From assembly GCF_000422345.1 (NCBI RefSeq), contig NZ_AULP01000001.1, positions 496,001 through 560,000 on the forward strand: DNA of 64,000 bases, written 5' to 3'. Below are positions 26,066 to 35,459 of the stretch, in pieces. Origin of the DNA: Neomelitea salexigens DSM 19753 (GTDB lineage: Bacteria; Pseudomonadota; Gammaproteobacteria; Pseudomonadales; Spongiibacteraceae). A program made the translations under genes and the position numbers. Numbering within the stretch: position 1 is the stretch's first letter; every line of letters begins with the position of its first letter. The notes beneath the pieces were generated by a model that ran no database searches, had not been told where the DNA came from, and saw only the letters and a program-made list of their open reading frames with translations.

Positions 26066-26422
26066 CTAGCAGTTAGAAAGGTAACGACCCACGTTTTGCG
26101 CTTGCCGGCGCTGCTCTAGCTGTTTGTTACTCAGGGTGTTGCGCTTGCTCGCCAACGCCCTACTGACGCGATCATCAATCGTCAAAATACCTTGTATCAC
26201 TTGGGCGACCAGCGGCGCTTCTTCAGCACTACATTCCTGAGTAAAGAAGGCCTCCATCGCGCGACGCCTATCGCGCTGCCGGCTAAGCGCATCGTTCCAC
26301 TCACCCTGCTCGGCCAAACGCCCGATCTCCTCCGTCATCAGCAGCAACTCACGCAGCTGCTGATGACGAGGGCTTAACAAATCCGCAGCGCGGAGTGTGT
26401 CTATATCCGCAGGCACAGCCAT
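26066..26422 (-). CDS. fliT: FliT-like flagellar export chaperone
   Basis: 118 residues, helical and charged, with conserved-looking segments LRELLLMTEEIGRLAEQGEWNDALS and ILTIDDRVSRALASKRNTL. Small helical proteins directly after fliS are usually FliT, the chaperone of the filament cap FliD, although family similarity is weak. It begins right at the end of fliS (no spacer) and shares its sigma-28 promoter. Cys at 83 bases from the family core is not informative. Confidence 0.75.
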   Translation of the reverse strand: MAVPADIDTLRAADLLSPRHQQLRELLLMTEEIGRLAEQGEWNDALSRQRDRRRAMEAFFTQECSAEEAPLVAQVIQGILTIDDRVSRALASKRNTLSNKQLEQRRQAQNVGRYLSNC

Positions 26423-26854
26423 CTATACTACCGCCTCGCTTGACGAATAGTCTTTGCTGTCACGCGCGGGGTCAGGAATCGCATCCCAGGCCTCTTTTAA
26501 CTCGCGGAGCAAGCCTGAGACTTCATCCAAGGCCTCTGTATCGTTTTTGACGTTGGCCAACAGCAGGCGACGATTCATGTAGTCATATAGACCCTCGAGG
26601 TTTTCGCTCAATGTACTGTCTACACTGTGGTCGAGACTTAAACGCAAGCCGTCGATAATCGACATGGTTCGGCTAATGCTGTTTGCCTTAAGCGAAATTT
26701 CTCCCCGCTGTATTTGCCCCCGCGCCAGCGCAAGTCTGTCTAACGCGCCGTCCATCAGTAACTGAATAAGCCGATGAGGGCTGGCCGCCTCAACCTGGCT
26801 GTGTGTGCCAACACTGGCATAAGCTTGACTAACCCGACCTGCTGAATAGCTCAT
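26423..26854 (-). CDS. fliS: Flagellin export chaperone FliS
   Basis: 143 residues with the typical N-terminus YASVGTHSQVEAASPHRLIQLLMDGALDRL and the C-terminal YDYMNRRLLLANVKND. FliS binds the C-terminal helix of flagellin in the cytoplasm and carries it to FlhA. A near-perfect sigma-28 promoter is 41 bases upstream, so fliS and fliT form a late operon separate from fliD. Confidence 0.95.
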   Translation of the reverse strand: MSYSAGRVSQAYASVGTHSQVEAASPHRLIQLLMDGALDRLALARGQIQRGEISLKANSISRTMSIIDGLRLSLDHSVDSTLSENLEGLYDYMNRRLLLANVKNDTEALDEVSGLLRELKEAWDAIPDPARDSKDYSSSEAVV

Positions 26855-26894
26855 TTTTTATCCTCTTGCCTTGCTTGCCGATGATCTATCTAAG

Positions 26895-26921
26895 TTATCG
26901 GCATATCACGACGGCGCTTTA
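26895..26921 (-). promoter_or_regulatory. Sigma-28 (FliA) promoter for fliST
   Basis: On the minus strand TAAAGCGC, 11-base spacer, GCCGATAA. The -10 is a perfect consensus octamer and the -35 core TAAAG is intact, 41 bases ahead of fliS. Confidence 0.9.
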
Positions 26922-26960
26922 GGGTGTTTTGCTAAAAGCCGCCCTCGGAATCTACCTATG

Positions 26961-28358
26961 CTAGCTTTCCTTTCTCACGCTGCCCGGCAAGTTTGCTAAC
27001 TGCTGGTTTAAAAAGTCTCCGGTGCTGGTCAATTGCCCCAGCAAGCTATCCAGCGCCGTAAACTGTTTGAAGTAGCGCTCCTCCACCGAGGCAATGCGGC
27101 GATCAAGCGCTTCTCGCTGATCGTTAATCCGTTCAATTTGGCCACTCAGGCCCTCTGTACGAACATCTAAGATACCGCCGCCCTGAGTGTAGCGCTCGAG
27201 AGTGTCATCTAAGCGATTTGCATAGCCGTCGTCGTTGGCAAAAAGATTTTGAATCGCCGAGAAATTGCTACTGATGACGTCGCCGAGCTCATCACTGTCA
27301 ATCTCCAGCAGTGAGTTGTCACCCGTGGTAATGCCGATTTGCGCCAGAGAGTTGATATCGCCGCTGACACTGCCAACGTTTAAGCCGATTTCACTGCGCA
27401 GCCGTGTGGCGATCTCCCGCGTGGTCGAATCACCTTGCAAAAGACCGGCGGTATTGGCCTCAGGGTCATAGGCTGTCAGGTCATTCAGTGTGGTGTTTAG
27501 ATTATTGTAGGCTTTGACGAAGCCCTCTACCGCCCGCTTAACCGCGTTGGTGTCGAGGCTGACGTCTACATTAATTTTTTCGCCGGGGCGCGCTTCGCTG
27601 AGATTGAAAGTGACCCCTTCAATCATGCCCGCAACGGTGAGATCTGAACTGGTTTGCGTAAACCCGTCGACCTCAATGATGGAATCCAGTGCGGCAACCT
27701 TTTCGATCATGGGGTTGCTGCCGGCATTGGGGTCGTAGCTCAACTGACTGAGGTCACCGGTATCAGCAAGATCGGTAGTCACACTTACCGCAATGGCATT
27801 TTCCACGCCACTGTTATCACTGGTTAAGACCAACTGCGCGCCATTTTCATCATTTACAATACTTGCCGATACGCCAACATTGTCCTCGGCATCATTAATC
27901 GCCGCGCGAATGGCTTCTAGCGAGTCACTGCCGCTTTCAACATCGACGCTGAAGCTTTCACCGTTAACGGTGATGCTGAGCGTGCCGGTGCCGACGCTGG
28001 TCTGGGCGTCGGCATAAGGGGCGGAAGCAATCTTATTTCTGGTGGCAAGTTGCTCGACACTTACTTCATAGCTGCCGGCCGCAGCGGTATCGTCCACGGA
28101 AACGCTAAAGGGGCTATCCGAGGGGAGTGAGGAGGAACGCTGATTATAGGTGTCGACATTCTGCAGCTTAGTCAGGCTGCTTTGAAATGCTTCCAGGGAG
28201 GATTTCAGTGTGCCAAAAGCAGAAAGCTGCGCCTGAATACGCGCTTCCTTTGACGCCAGCCGATTCGCTTGCGGCGCGCGCTCTGCCTCTACCAATTGCG
28301 AGACAATGCTGTTGATATCTAAACCGGAGCCCGCCCCGGATACGGTGAGCGACGCCAT
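26961..28358 (-). CDS. fliD: Flagellar filament cap protein FliD
   Basis: 465 residues from the ATG at 28358, preceded by the strong site AGGAGGTGAC; the open frame extends 29 codons upstream without family sequence. The N-terminus SGAGSGLDINSIVSQLVEAERAPQ and the C-terminal coiled coil (RINDQREALDRRIASVEERYFKQFTALDSLLGQL) are standard. It forms the pentameric cap under which flagellin polymerises. Located 135 bases after flaG; no own promoter was recognised. Confidence 0.95.
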   Translation of the reverse strand: MASLTVSGAGSGLDINSIVSQLVEAERAPQANRLASKEARIQAQLSAFGTLKSSLEAFQSSLTKLQNVDTYNQRSSSLPSDSPFSVSVDDTAAAGSYEVSVEQLATRNKIASAPYADAQTSVGTGTLSITVNGESFSVDVESGSDSLEAIRAAINDAEDNVGVSASIVNDENGAQLVLTSDNSGVENAIAVSVTTDLADTGDLSQLSYDPNAGSNPMIEKVAALDSIIEVDGFTQTSSDLTVAGMIEGVTFNLSEARPGEKINVDVSLDTNAVKRAVEGFVKAYNNLNTTLNDLTAYDPEANTAGLLQGDSTTREIATRLRSEIGLNVGSVSGDINSLAQIGITTGDNSLLEIDSDELGDVISSNFSAIQNLFANDDGYANRLDDTLERYTQGGGILDVRTEGLSGQIERINDQREALDRRIASVEERYFKQFTALDSLLGQLTSTGDFLNQQLANLPGSVRKES

Positions 28359-28493
28359 GTCACCTCCTGCCATGCGGCTTCGGCGATTTGCACCGAAGCT
28401 CGCGCTGTTTGTTGTGCCCTTGGCGGCGCCAATACCCCACACCACCGAGACGCGTTACTAAAGCAAAGCAAGCTTCGCGCCATAAGCCAGGTT

Positions 28494-28943
28494 CTAGGCC
28501 TCGTCGTTAATTAAACTGCCAGTACCTTCAATAAACGTACGCGTGATATTTAACAGCTCTTCCGGCGGAATCTGCCGAATCACCTCACCCGATTCTGCAT
28601 GAATGACCTTTAAAATGGTTCTACCGGTTACTTCATCGATAGAGAACTCAAGGTCTCGCTCGCGATCACGCATGATCTCATTGAGCTTATCCAGGGCCTG
28701 TTCGGTGCGCTCGATACGCTCTGCTGGGTCAAACTCTGCAACGAGTGCCTTCGCTATTCTGCTCAGCTCTTCGCCTTCTTTACTATCCGGATTTGCCGAA
28801 GTCACCGCGCGCGGCACCGCCGAGGGCGGCAAACTTTGTCCGTTAGCAGGTAAGCCTCTGCCGCTGTCTGGGCGCTTTGCCACCCCGTCAGTGAGGGGGC
28901 TAACCACACTGCGAACACTTGCTAGATTCAGACTGGTATCCAT
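28494..28943 (-). CDS. flaG: FlaG family protein
   Basis: 149 residues from the second ATG at 28943, favoured because AAGGTGA sits 6 bases ahead of it but abuts the first ATG at 28949. The C-terminal FlaG domain (EQALDKLNEIMRDRERDLEFSIDEVTGRTILKVIHAESGEVIRQIPPEEL) is unmistakable. FlaG influences filament length in polar-flagellated bacteria. It lies between fliC and fliD, as in Pseudomonas and Vibrio. Confidence 0.92.
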   Translation of the reverse strand: MDTSLNLASVRSVVSPLTDGVAKRPDSGRGLPANGQSLPPSAVPRAVTSANPDSKEGEELSRIAKALVAEFDPAERIERTEQALDKLNEIMRDRERDLEFSIDEVTGRTILKVIHAESGEVIRQIPPEELLNITRTFIEGTGSLINDEA

Positions 28944-28987
28944 ATGCATTCACCTTTTCAGCCCGTCACCGATTTTGCGAAGCACAT

Positions 28988-29005
28988 AAAGGGCCTTGCG
29001 GCCCT
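28988..29005 (-). terminator. Hairpin downstream of fliC
   Basis: Stem AAGGGCC/GGCCCTT with a four-base loop, between fliC and flaG. Followed on the minus strand by TTATGTG, a weak U-tract, so it may attenuate rather than fully stop fliC transcripts. Confidence 0.5.
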
Positions 29006-29041
29006 TATTCGAAATACATCACCCGGTGCGGGGCCAAATTA

Positions 29042-29059
29042 CCCGCTCATCCGAGCGGG
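29042..29059 (-). terminator. Hairpin immediately after fliC
   Basis: Stem CCCGCTC/GAGCGGG with loop GGAT on the minus strand, starting 12 bases after the fliC stop and followed by TAATTTGG. Probable terminator or 3' stabiliser of the abundant flagellin mRNA. Confidence 0.6.
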
Positions 29060-29070
29060 CGGTTTGCGAC

Positions 29071-30576
29071 TTACTGGAGCAGACTCAGGGCTGCCTGGGG
29101 CAGTGAGTTTGCCTGAGCAAGGATCGCAGTGCCGGCCTGCTGGAGGATCTGCGCCTTGGTCAAGTTAGCCGTTTCAGCAGCGAAGTCTGCATCCAGAATC
29201 CGGCCGCGTGACGCTGACAGGTTCTCAGAGATCGTCTGCAGGTTGGTAATGGTGGATTCAAAGCGGTTCTGCACTGCACCAAAGGTGCTGCGCAGATCAC
29301 TTACCGAGGTCAGTGCCGCATCCACACGCTGGATGGTGTTTTCAGAGTTCGCGACCGACGTCACACTCACCGAGCTCAGGGTCGTTGAGTCCACTGCAAT
29401 GTCGAAAGTGGCATCCGCGGCGTTCAAGCCCAAGCGCTCCGTTTCGCCCGTTACCTGAATCGCTTCAGAAGCCGACAAGGTGATGTTACCGCTGATCACA
29501 CTAGTGGTATCGCCCGCTGCGGCGTAGGTGTCGTTCGCACCGTCGTTTGCAACCACTGTCGCATCGGTAATACCCTGCTGAGTGGTGTTACCGGTGGTAT
29601 TCTGATTGATGGTGATATTGCGGCCATCGTCAGCGCTCAGGGTTAACACACCGCCGGTGAAGCTTGCGCGTACGCCCGTATCATCCGCCTGGAGGTTAAT
29701 GGCATCGGCCACATTGGTGCCTGAGATATTACCCGTAGGCACGCTACCGTCGTAGATGTTGACGCCATTGATGTTCAACTCGTAACCCGAGTCAGAACCG
29801 GCAGCAGTGATGGTAGTGAAGTCCAAATCCACCGAAGTAGACGCCGTCGCAGTCAGCCCAGTAACCCCGGCAGAGTTGATAGCCTGTACTTTAGAGTAGG
29901 CACTGTTGGCTTCGCGGCCAGCACCAGTAGAGGAAAGGTCTTCACTCGCGCCGACGGAGATCGCTGTACCGCCACCCACTGAGATACTGGTTCCGCCTTC
30001 AGTAAGGGCGGCAGACGTATCCACCAGCAATGTTTGGGCATTGGTTGTGCTGGTTGCGATTTGGCCGATCTGGTTTGAGCGCACACCGGTGTTAAGGCTC
30101 ACCGAAATAGTTTCCCCTACGTTGGCACCCACCTGGAAGCTGGCATTGCCGAAGCTACCGTCGAGGATCTTTTGACCATTGAAGGCAGTTTGACCACCGA
30201 TGCGGTCGATCTCAGCCAAGCGCTGCTGTACTTCTGCATCCAGTGCCGCGCGGTCTGAAGACGAGTAAGTTGAGTTGGCAGCCTGAACGGCCAGCTCACG
30301 AATTCGCTGCAAGTTGTTGGTGATCTCATCCAGCGCGGCCTCACCGGTTTGCGCGAGTGAGATACCGTCGTTAGCGTTACGCACTGCCTGGTTCAGGCCG
30401 TTGATCTGCGTAGTGAAGCGCGTGCTGATCGCCAGGCCGGCTGCATCGTCTTTTGCGCTGTTGATACGCAGGCCAGTCGAGAGGCGCTGCAATGAGGTAC
30501 TGAGTGATTCCTGTGAGCGCGACAGGTTTCTCTGGGCGTTCAACGAGGCAACATTTGTATTGATGCTAAGGGCCAT
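29071..30576 (-). CDS. fliC: Flagellin FliC
   Basis: 501 residues. The D0/D1 N-terminus ALSINTNVASLNAQRNL and the C-terminus AILAQANSLPQAALSLLQ are canonical; the TLR5-recognised stretch LQRIRELAVQ is intact (around residue 88). The middle (about 170-400) is a Thr/Ala/Gly-rich variable domain. Only one flagellin gene is in the window. The start has GGAAGGAG upstream, and the sigma-28 promoter lies 88 bases ahead. Confidence 0.97.
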   Translation of the reverse strand: MALSINTNVASLNAQRNLSRSQESLSTSLQRLSTGLRINSAKDDAAGLAISTRFTTQINGLNQAVRNANDGISLAQTGEAALDEITNNLQRIRELAVQAANSTYSSSDRAALDAEVQQRLAEIDRIGGQTAFNGQKILDGSFGNASFQVGANVGETISVSLNTGVRSNQIGQIATSTTNAQTLLVDTSAALTEGGTSISVGGGTAISVGASEDLSSTGAGREANSAYSKVQAINSAGVTGLTATASTSVDLDFTTITAAGSDSGYELNINGVNIYDGSVPTGNISGTNVADAINLQADDTGVRASFTGGVLTLSADDGRNITINQNTTGNTTQQGITDATVVANDGANDTYAAAGDTTSVISGNITLSASEAIQVTGETERLGLNAADATFDIAVDSTTLSSVSVTSVANSENTIQRVDAALTSVSDLRSTFGAVQNRFESTITNLQTISENLSASRGRILDADFAAETANLTKAQILQQAGTAILAQANSLPQAALSLLQ

Positions 30577-30663
30577 GATGACTCTCCTTCCACTTTATTT
30601 CGGTAAAGACGCTAGTCTTTAATCTTGCCCAGCCGCAGTGACTGCGCGTTGCTTTCAGCCTAT

Positions 30664-30690
30664 ATAACGGCGCTGGCGTGGCGAACTTTA
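30664..30690 (-). promoter_or_regulatory. Sigma-28 (FliA) promoter for fliC
   Basis: On the minus strand TAAAGTTC, 11-base spacer, GCCGTTAT. Seven of eight and six of eight consensus positions at exact spacing, giving a leader of roughly 75 bases. Confidence 0.85.
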
Positions 30691-30760
30691 TGGTTTTTTT
30701 TGCTCTCTACGGGTAATTACGTAGTAAAGGAAGGAGAAGCTAGGTAGGGCTACGTAGTCA

Positions 30761-30788
30761 GCCAACGGCGGGGCTTACCGCCATTGGC
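30761..30788 (-). terminator. Hairpin after flgL
   Basis: Stem GCCAA-GGCGG/CCGCC-TTGGC with a five-base loop and one T-G mismatch, 31 bases past the flgL stop. A T-run lies on the plus-strand side only, so its polarity is uncertain. Confidence 0.4.
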
Positions 30789-30818
30789 CTTTTCCAAAAT
30801 TTAGGAGGGCGCTAGACC

Positions 30819-32012
30819 TTAAAGGTAGTTAAACAATGACAATCCCTGAACTTTCGCAAAGGCTTGCTGAGCCGCCTGCAAACCGAGGCGCTGTTGCTCA
30901 AACCGCGATACCGCCTCGGCGTAGTCCAGGTCATTAATCACACTCAGGTTTTGTTGAACCTGCAGGTTCACGCTTTCATTCACCTCGCGCTGCCGATCCA
31001 GCGCCTGCATTCTGGCACCGCTGTCCGCCTGCTTAGCGATAAGGTGGTCGAGGGCTTGGTCAATGTTCGCCAGGGCACCGTTTATTGACGAGGTTTGCAG
31101 TGCGCGACTGGCGCTGCCACTGCGCGGCTCGGCAAGCGTTTGCGCTAAATTGGCAACCATTGAGAACACATCTTCGGCCTCACTGGCACGCAATGAGAAG
31201 CTGTCTCCCACCGCTGGCTCACCCTGAATACTCACCGTCATACCCGCAACATCGATACTATCGCCACTGCGGTAGCTGGCCGTTGCGATAACTGCAGCGG
31301 AGCTGTCACGCAACTCATATTGATCTGGCGAGATAAAAACAATATCGATGGCATCGCCGTTATACAGCTGCTGATCGCTGACGGCACCCGCATCGATCAC
31401 CGCTTGGCCCGTATTCGAAGCCCCGGCAATAGCCTGAAAACGGCCATTGCCATTGGCAATACCGGTGAATAGCTCCGAGCCCGGGCTGGTATCTGCCAGC
31501 TGGCGGTTCGCCCCAACCTGAAGTAAACGCTGGCCGTCATCGCCATTGTAACGAAAGCCGTTTACATCTCGGCTAAACGCCTGGGTGTCCTGCTGATAGC
31601 CGGAAAAGATATAGCGGCCGTCGCTGTCGCGGGTATTGGCCAACGCCAACAAGCTGTCGACTTGTTGTTCTAATTCTCGAGCAATGGCCATTCGCGAATC
31701 ATTGTCCTGGCTGGCGTTATTCGCCTGCAGGGCCAGGGTGCGCACCCGCTGCATAATTTCAACGCTCTCCGCCAAGGTGGACTCTTCCATGCGCAGCCGG
31801 TTGTCCAAGATCACTGCATTGCGCTGAAACTGCTCGCTACGGTCCAGCGATCGACTGAGTTCCAGGCTGCGTACGGCACCCACTGGGTCGTCGGCGGGCG
31901 ACAGGCGTTTCTCCCCGGTCGCGAGCTGGGTTTGGGTATCAAGCAGCTTGCTCTGCTGTTCGAGCATCGCACTCAAGCCGCCGGCATAAATTTGCGCTGT
32001 GGAAATTCTCAC
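30819..32012 (-). CDS. flgL: Flagellar hook-filament junction protein FlgL
   Basis: 397 residues starting at GTG after GGGGGAGTAGG. The N-terminus RISTAQIYAGGLSAMLEQQSKLLDTQ and the C-terminus VSRFEQQRLGLQAAQQAFAKVQGLSLFNYL match FlgL (HAP3). It connects hook to filament together with FlgK, whose gene ends 12 bases upstream. Last gene of the flg operon. Confidence 0.95.
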   Translation of the reverse strand: MRISTAQIYAGGLSAMLEQQSKLLDTQTQLATGEKRLSPADDPVGAVRSLELSRSLDRSEQFQRNAVILDNRLRMEESTLAESVEIMQRVRTLALQANNASQDNDSRMAIARELEQQVDSLLALANTRDSDGRYIFSGYQQDTQAFSRDVNGFRYNGDDGQRLLQVGANRQLADTSPGSELFTGIANGNGRFQAIAGASNTGQAVIDAGAVSDQQLYNGDAIDIVFISPDQYELRDSSAAVIATASYRSGDSIDVAGMTVSIQGEPAVGDSFSLRASEAEDVFSMVANLAQTLAEPRSGSASRALQTSSINGALANIDQALDHLIAKQADSGARMQALDRQREVNESVNLQVQQNLSVINDLDYAEAVSRFEQQRLGLQAAQQAFAKVQGLSLFNYL

Positions 32013-32024
32013 CCTACTCCCCCA

Positions 32025-33911
32025 CTAGCGAAACGAGCTAATCAGGCTCTGGAATAATTGATTGGCGATACTCGTTGCCTGAGCAGCCGCCTGATAAGCC
32101 TGCTGATATTTCAACAAGTTGGCCGCCTCCTCATCGAGGTTGACGCCGGAGATGGCTTCGACATTTTCGCGGGTCTGACGAAGCAGATTTTCCTGTGAGT
32201 CGCGGTTCAGCTCCGCGCTGCGCGTGGCCACCGCGATATCACCAACTAAGCCGCTCACCGCGTTTTGCACACTGCTGGCACCGCCGTCTAGCAGCTTGCT
32301 GTCTTCCACGGCGGCCATGGCAAGCATGTTTCGGTTGTCGCCGCTCGCCCCGCTGTTGGCCTCAATGTAAAAACGATCACCCGCGATGGGGCTACCGGTA
32401 ATCGCCACGGCATTGCCGTTGACGACAATCTCTGCGCCGGGGCTGTAACTAAAACTGCCGCTGCCATTAATTTGGTAGGTATTCGCATCCAAAAACTCAA
32501 TGGCAACGGACGCCGACAAGTTTGGATTACTGGCATCGACAATACGCGTTTCGGTAATTTGCGCTGCGCCGGTATTGGCGCCGTCAGCGCCGCTGCGCGT
32601 TGGCGCCGCTGCCGCCAGCTGCGCCGGGTTACTCATTATCACTGCCACCTGCCCGGCGGCATCAGCGGTCGGCGTCACCAAAAAGCGATCCCCCGCCGCC
32701 GCGGGGGCGTCCAAGGTCAGCGACACGCCATCAATCAGAAAGGGGTCGGCTGCCGTGCCGCTGCCACTCCAGGCAGAAATTTGTTGGCCATTAGCCGCAT
32801 TTTGAAATGACCAGGCTGCGCCATCAAACTGCACCAACAGGTTTCGGCCGTCTAAGGCTGAGATATCTTCAATCGTTGCCGAGAGTTGGGCGCTACTCGC
32901 ATTGCCCGTGGCAGCGATTGCTGACGGACTCAATGTATTAAAGATATCCGCGCCCAGATTGCCGTCCAGATCCAAGCCCTGGCTATTTTGCTGATTGAGC
33001 GAGGTTGTTAGCGCTGTTGCAATGCGCCCCAGTTCATTTTTTGTTGAATCCAGCAGACCGTCCCGAAAGCTCAGCGACGCGCCGAGACTGCCGCCTGAAA
33101 GCACCTCACTGATCGGCGACTGTGGACTCGATGCCATCGCCAGCTCTAGCCGATCTGAACCAAAAGGGCTGCGAGTGGTGGTCATTGACCGAGCCTCTTC
33201 GCCGAGCACCAACGATTGGCCGTTGCCAATAAATACATTGGTTGCGCCGTCATCCTGCTGCACCGTCTTGATGGAGACGAGATCATTCAAGCGCTGTAAG
33301 GCCAAATCGCGCTGGTCGAGCAGGTCGTTGGGTGCGGCGCCAAACTTTCCTTGCGCTTCGACAACCAAGCCATTGATGTCGGCCAGTTCCTGAGCGAGGT
33401 CATTAATATCGTTTACATCGCTCTGAATACGCGCATTGACCTCTTTGCTCAACCCCTCTAATTGCGCCGAAAATTCAGCGAATCGACCACCGAGGCTCTC
33501 AGCTTCAGACAACAATAATTGCCGCGAGGGAATTGACGCAGGGTCGTCAGCAAGATTCTGCACACTATTATAAAAGCGCGATAGCGCAGCGCTGATCCCC
33601 AGTTCCGGATCGGACAGACTGTTATCCAGTTGCGTTGCTAGTTGGTAGAAGTTATCGAGCTGGCTAAATGCGCCGCTGGCGTTGCGCATTTGCACGTTGG
33701 CAAACTCATCGTACACGCGGCGTACATCGCTCACCTTCACACCGGAGCCAATAGACAGGTCACCCGATTGCTGGGGGATTCGCGTCGCAAAATCTACCCG
33801 CTGGCGGCTGTAGCCCTCTGTGTCGGCATTGGCAATATTGTGGCTCGTGGTCGCCAGCGCCCGCTGATATGACACCAGGGCAGATAGCGCATTACCCAAC
33901 ATATCTGCCAT
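32025..33911 (-). CDS. flgK: Flagellar hook-filament junction protein FlgK
   Basis: 628 residues. The N-terminus LGNALSALVSYQRALATTSHNIANADTEGYSRQRVDF carries the rod/hook motif; the C-terminus GVNLDEEAANLLKYQQAYQAAAQATSIANQLFQSLIS is typical for HAP1. Longer than E. coli FlgK (547) owing to an enlarged middle domain, a common marine variation. It begins one base after flgJ ends. Confidence 0.96.
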   Translation of the reverse strand: MADMLGNALSALVSYQRALATTSHNIANADTEGYSRQRVDFATRIPQQSGDLSIGSGVKVSDVRRVYDEFANVQMRNASGAFSQLDNFYQLATQLDNSLSDPELGISAALSRFYNSVQNLADDPASIPSRQLLLSEAESLGGRFAEFSAQLEGLSKEVNARIQSDVNDINDLAQELADINGLVVEAQGKFGAAPNDLLDQRDLALQRLNDLVSIKTVQQDDGATNVFIGNGQSLVLGEEARSMTTTRSPFGSDRLELAMASSPQSPISEVLSGGSLGASLSFRDGLLDSTKNELGRIATALTTSLNQQNSQGLDLDGNLGADIFNTLSPSAIAATGNASSAQLSATIEDISALDGRNLLVQFDGAAWSFQNAANGQQISAWSGSGTAADPFLIDGVSLTLDAPAAAGDRFLVTPTADAAGQVAVIMSNPAQLAAAAPTRSGADGANTGAAQITETRIVDASNPNLSASVAIEFLDANTYQINGSGSFSYSPGAEIVVNGNAVAITGSPIAGDRFYIEANSGASGDNRNMLAMAAVEDSKLLDGGASSVQNAVSGLVGDIAVATRSAELNRDSQENLLRQTRENVEAISGVNLDEEAANLLKYQQAYQAAAQATSIANQLFQSLISSFR

Positions 33912-33912
33912 G

Positions 33913-34329
33913 TTAAATTCCTCGTTTCACTGCCAAGTTATCGACCGTTAGCGGCGACACTTGAGCGGCTTTCGTTAACACCTGCTGACGAAGTTGCGCG
34001 CCCTGCTCCGTTAACGCTGCGGCAGGTGCGACACCACTGCCACTAAGCTGCTGAGCAATGGCATCGGCCAAACCAATGCCGCCCTGCTCTGAGAGCGTGA
34101 CGGAAAGCTGTTTGTCGTGCATTTCCTGGTAGAGCTCACCGCCATTACTGTCGAAGAGCCCACCCTCGGGTACGGCGTCGCGCATGCTTTTTAGCATCAT
34201 TTGCAAAAACAGGGCTTCAAACTGGCGAGCTACTGGCGCAATTGCCTGTTCACTGTCGGCTTGCGCCTCGCTGCGCAGCGCGGCCAGGCCCGAGAAGTCG
34301 TGGTAATTACCCGCCTTTGAAATATCCAT
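33913..34329 (-). CDS. flgJ: Rod-cap protein FlgJ, single-domain form
   Basis: 138 residues with only the rod-binding domain (ARQFEALFLQMMLKSMRDAVPEGGLFDSNGGELYQEMHDKQ). FlgJ of Pseudomonas, Vibrio and enterics is about 300-390 residues, with a C-terminal glucosaminidase that opens the peptidoglycan for the rod. That domain is missing here: flgK begins one base later in its own frame. A separate lytic enzyme must do the job, as in alphaproteobacteria and Helicobacter. The end after about residue 100 (PAAALTEQGAQLRQQVLTKAAQ) is unlike any known enzyme domain. Confidence 0.9.
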   Translation of the reverse strand: MDISKAGNYHDFSGLAALRSEAQADSEQAIAPVARQFEALFLQMMLKSMRDAVPEGGLFDSNGGELYQEMHDKQLSVTLSEQGGIGLADAIAQQLSGSGVAPAAALTEQGAQLRQQVLTKAAQVSPLTVDNLAVKRGI

Positions 34330-35448
34330 TTAAATCACCAGCAACTCGGCGCGCAGCGCGCCAGCCTGATTCAGTGCTTCGAGAATCGCCACCAAGTCTC
34401 CGGGAGCCGCGCCGACCTGATTGATCGCCTTAACAATTTCTTCCAGTGTGACGCCGGCATCGAGCAAGAACATTCGCGAGCCACTTTCTGCGACATCGAT
34501 ACTGGAGCGCCCGGCCGCAACGGTTTGACCATCGGCAAAGGCATTGGGCTGACTGATATCGACCCGCTCGGTCACCGACACGGTGAGCGAGCCATGCGTC
34601 ACTGCCGTGGGCATCACCCGTACATTGCCACCAATAACGATGGTACCGGTGCGGGAATTCACCACTACGCGGGCGCGGGCTTCGGCGGGGTCGACCTCAA
34701 GCTCTTCAAGCATGGAGATAAATGTTACGCGGCGGTCAGCACTGGAGGGGCCGAGTACTTTGACCGTCGCCGAATCCATTGCACTGGCCGTACCGGCGCC
34801 AAAAAACTCATTAATTTTTTCCGACAGACGACGCGCAGTGGTGAAGTCCGGCGTTTTTAAATTCAGCATGACCTCACCATTGCTGGCCATTTGGCTTGGC
34901 GCAGGACGTTCGACAATCGCGCCGTTAGGGATGCGCCCAGCACTGGGGATGTTCACTGTCACGCGGGAGCCGTCATTGCCTTCAACCCCTAGCCCACTGA
35001 CCAACAAGCTGCCTTGGGCGACGGCATACACCTGGCCGTCGGCGCCCATCATCGGCGCCATCAGCAAACTGCCCCCGCGCAGGCTGGCGGCGTTGCCGAT
35101 CGACGACACCGTCACATCGATGGTCTGCCCCGGCTTGGCAAAGGCAGGAAGATTGGCGTGAATGGTTACCGCCGCGACATTTTTCAGCTGCGGGTTCACA
35201 TTGTCTGGAACGCGCACGCCAAAGCCGGTCAACATATTGCGAATGCTTTGTATGGTAAACGGCGCCTGACTGGTCTGGTCTCCGGTGCCGCTTAAGCCCA
35301 CTACCAAGCCGTAGCCTACAAGTTGGTTTTCACGCACACCGGCCACATTGACCAAGTCTTTCACGCGGTCAGCTGATGCGGGTATCGCCAGCATGAAAAG
35401 CACGACTGCTATCAGGCGTGGAAATAGAGACGGGCGGTGGTTATTCAT
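34330..35448 (-). CDS. flgI: Flagellar P-ring protein FlgI
   Basis: 372 residues from the ATG at 35448 with GGGTGAG ahead; an in-frame TTG at 35463 is less likely. Signal peptide about 1-26 (ending [13 protein letters not shown]). The mature start [31 protein letters not shown] and the [23 protein letters not shown] region are diagnostic. It builds the bearing ring in the peptidoglycan. It follows flgH directly. Confidence 0.96.
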   Translation of the reverse strand: MNNHRPSLFPRLIAVVLFMLAIPASADRVKDLVNVAGVRENQLVGYGLVVGLSGTGDQTSQAPFTIQSIRNMLTGFGVRVPDNVNPQLKNVAAVTIHANLPAFAKPGQTIDVTVSSIGNAASLRGGSLLMAPMMGADGQVYAVAQGSLLVSGLGVEGNDGSRVTVNIPSAGRIPNGAIVERPAPSQMASNGEVMLNLKTPDFTTARRLSEKINEFFGAGTASAMDSATVKVLGPSSADRRVTFISMLEELEVDPAEARARVVVNSRTGTIVIGGNVRVMPTAVTHGSLTVSVTERVDISQPNAFADGQTVAAGRSSIDVAESGSRMFLLDAGVTLEEIVKAINQVGAAPGDLVAILEALNQAGALRAELLVI

Positions 35449-35459
35449 CGTTCTCACCC

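Noticed and set aside
28378-28398. Inverted repeat CTTCGG/CCGAAG upstream of fliD
   Set aside because: Six-base stem without T-tract; it lies in the leader of fliD and is not convincing as a terminator.
30717-30758. Two copies of TACGTAGT between fliC promoter and flgL
   Set aside because: Short direct repeat without further symmetry; no mobile-element features around it.
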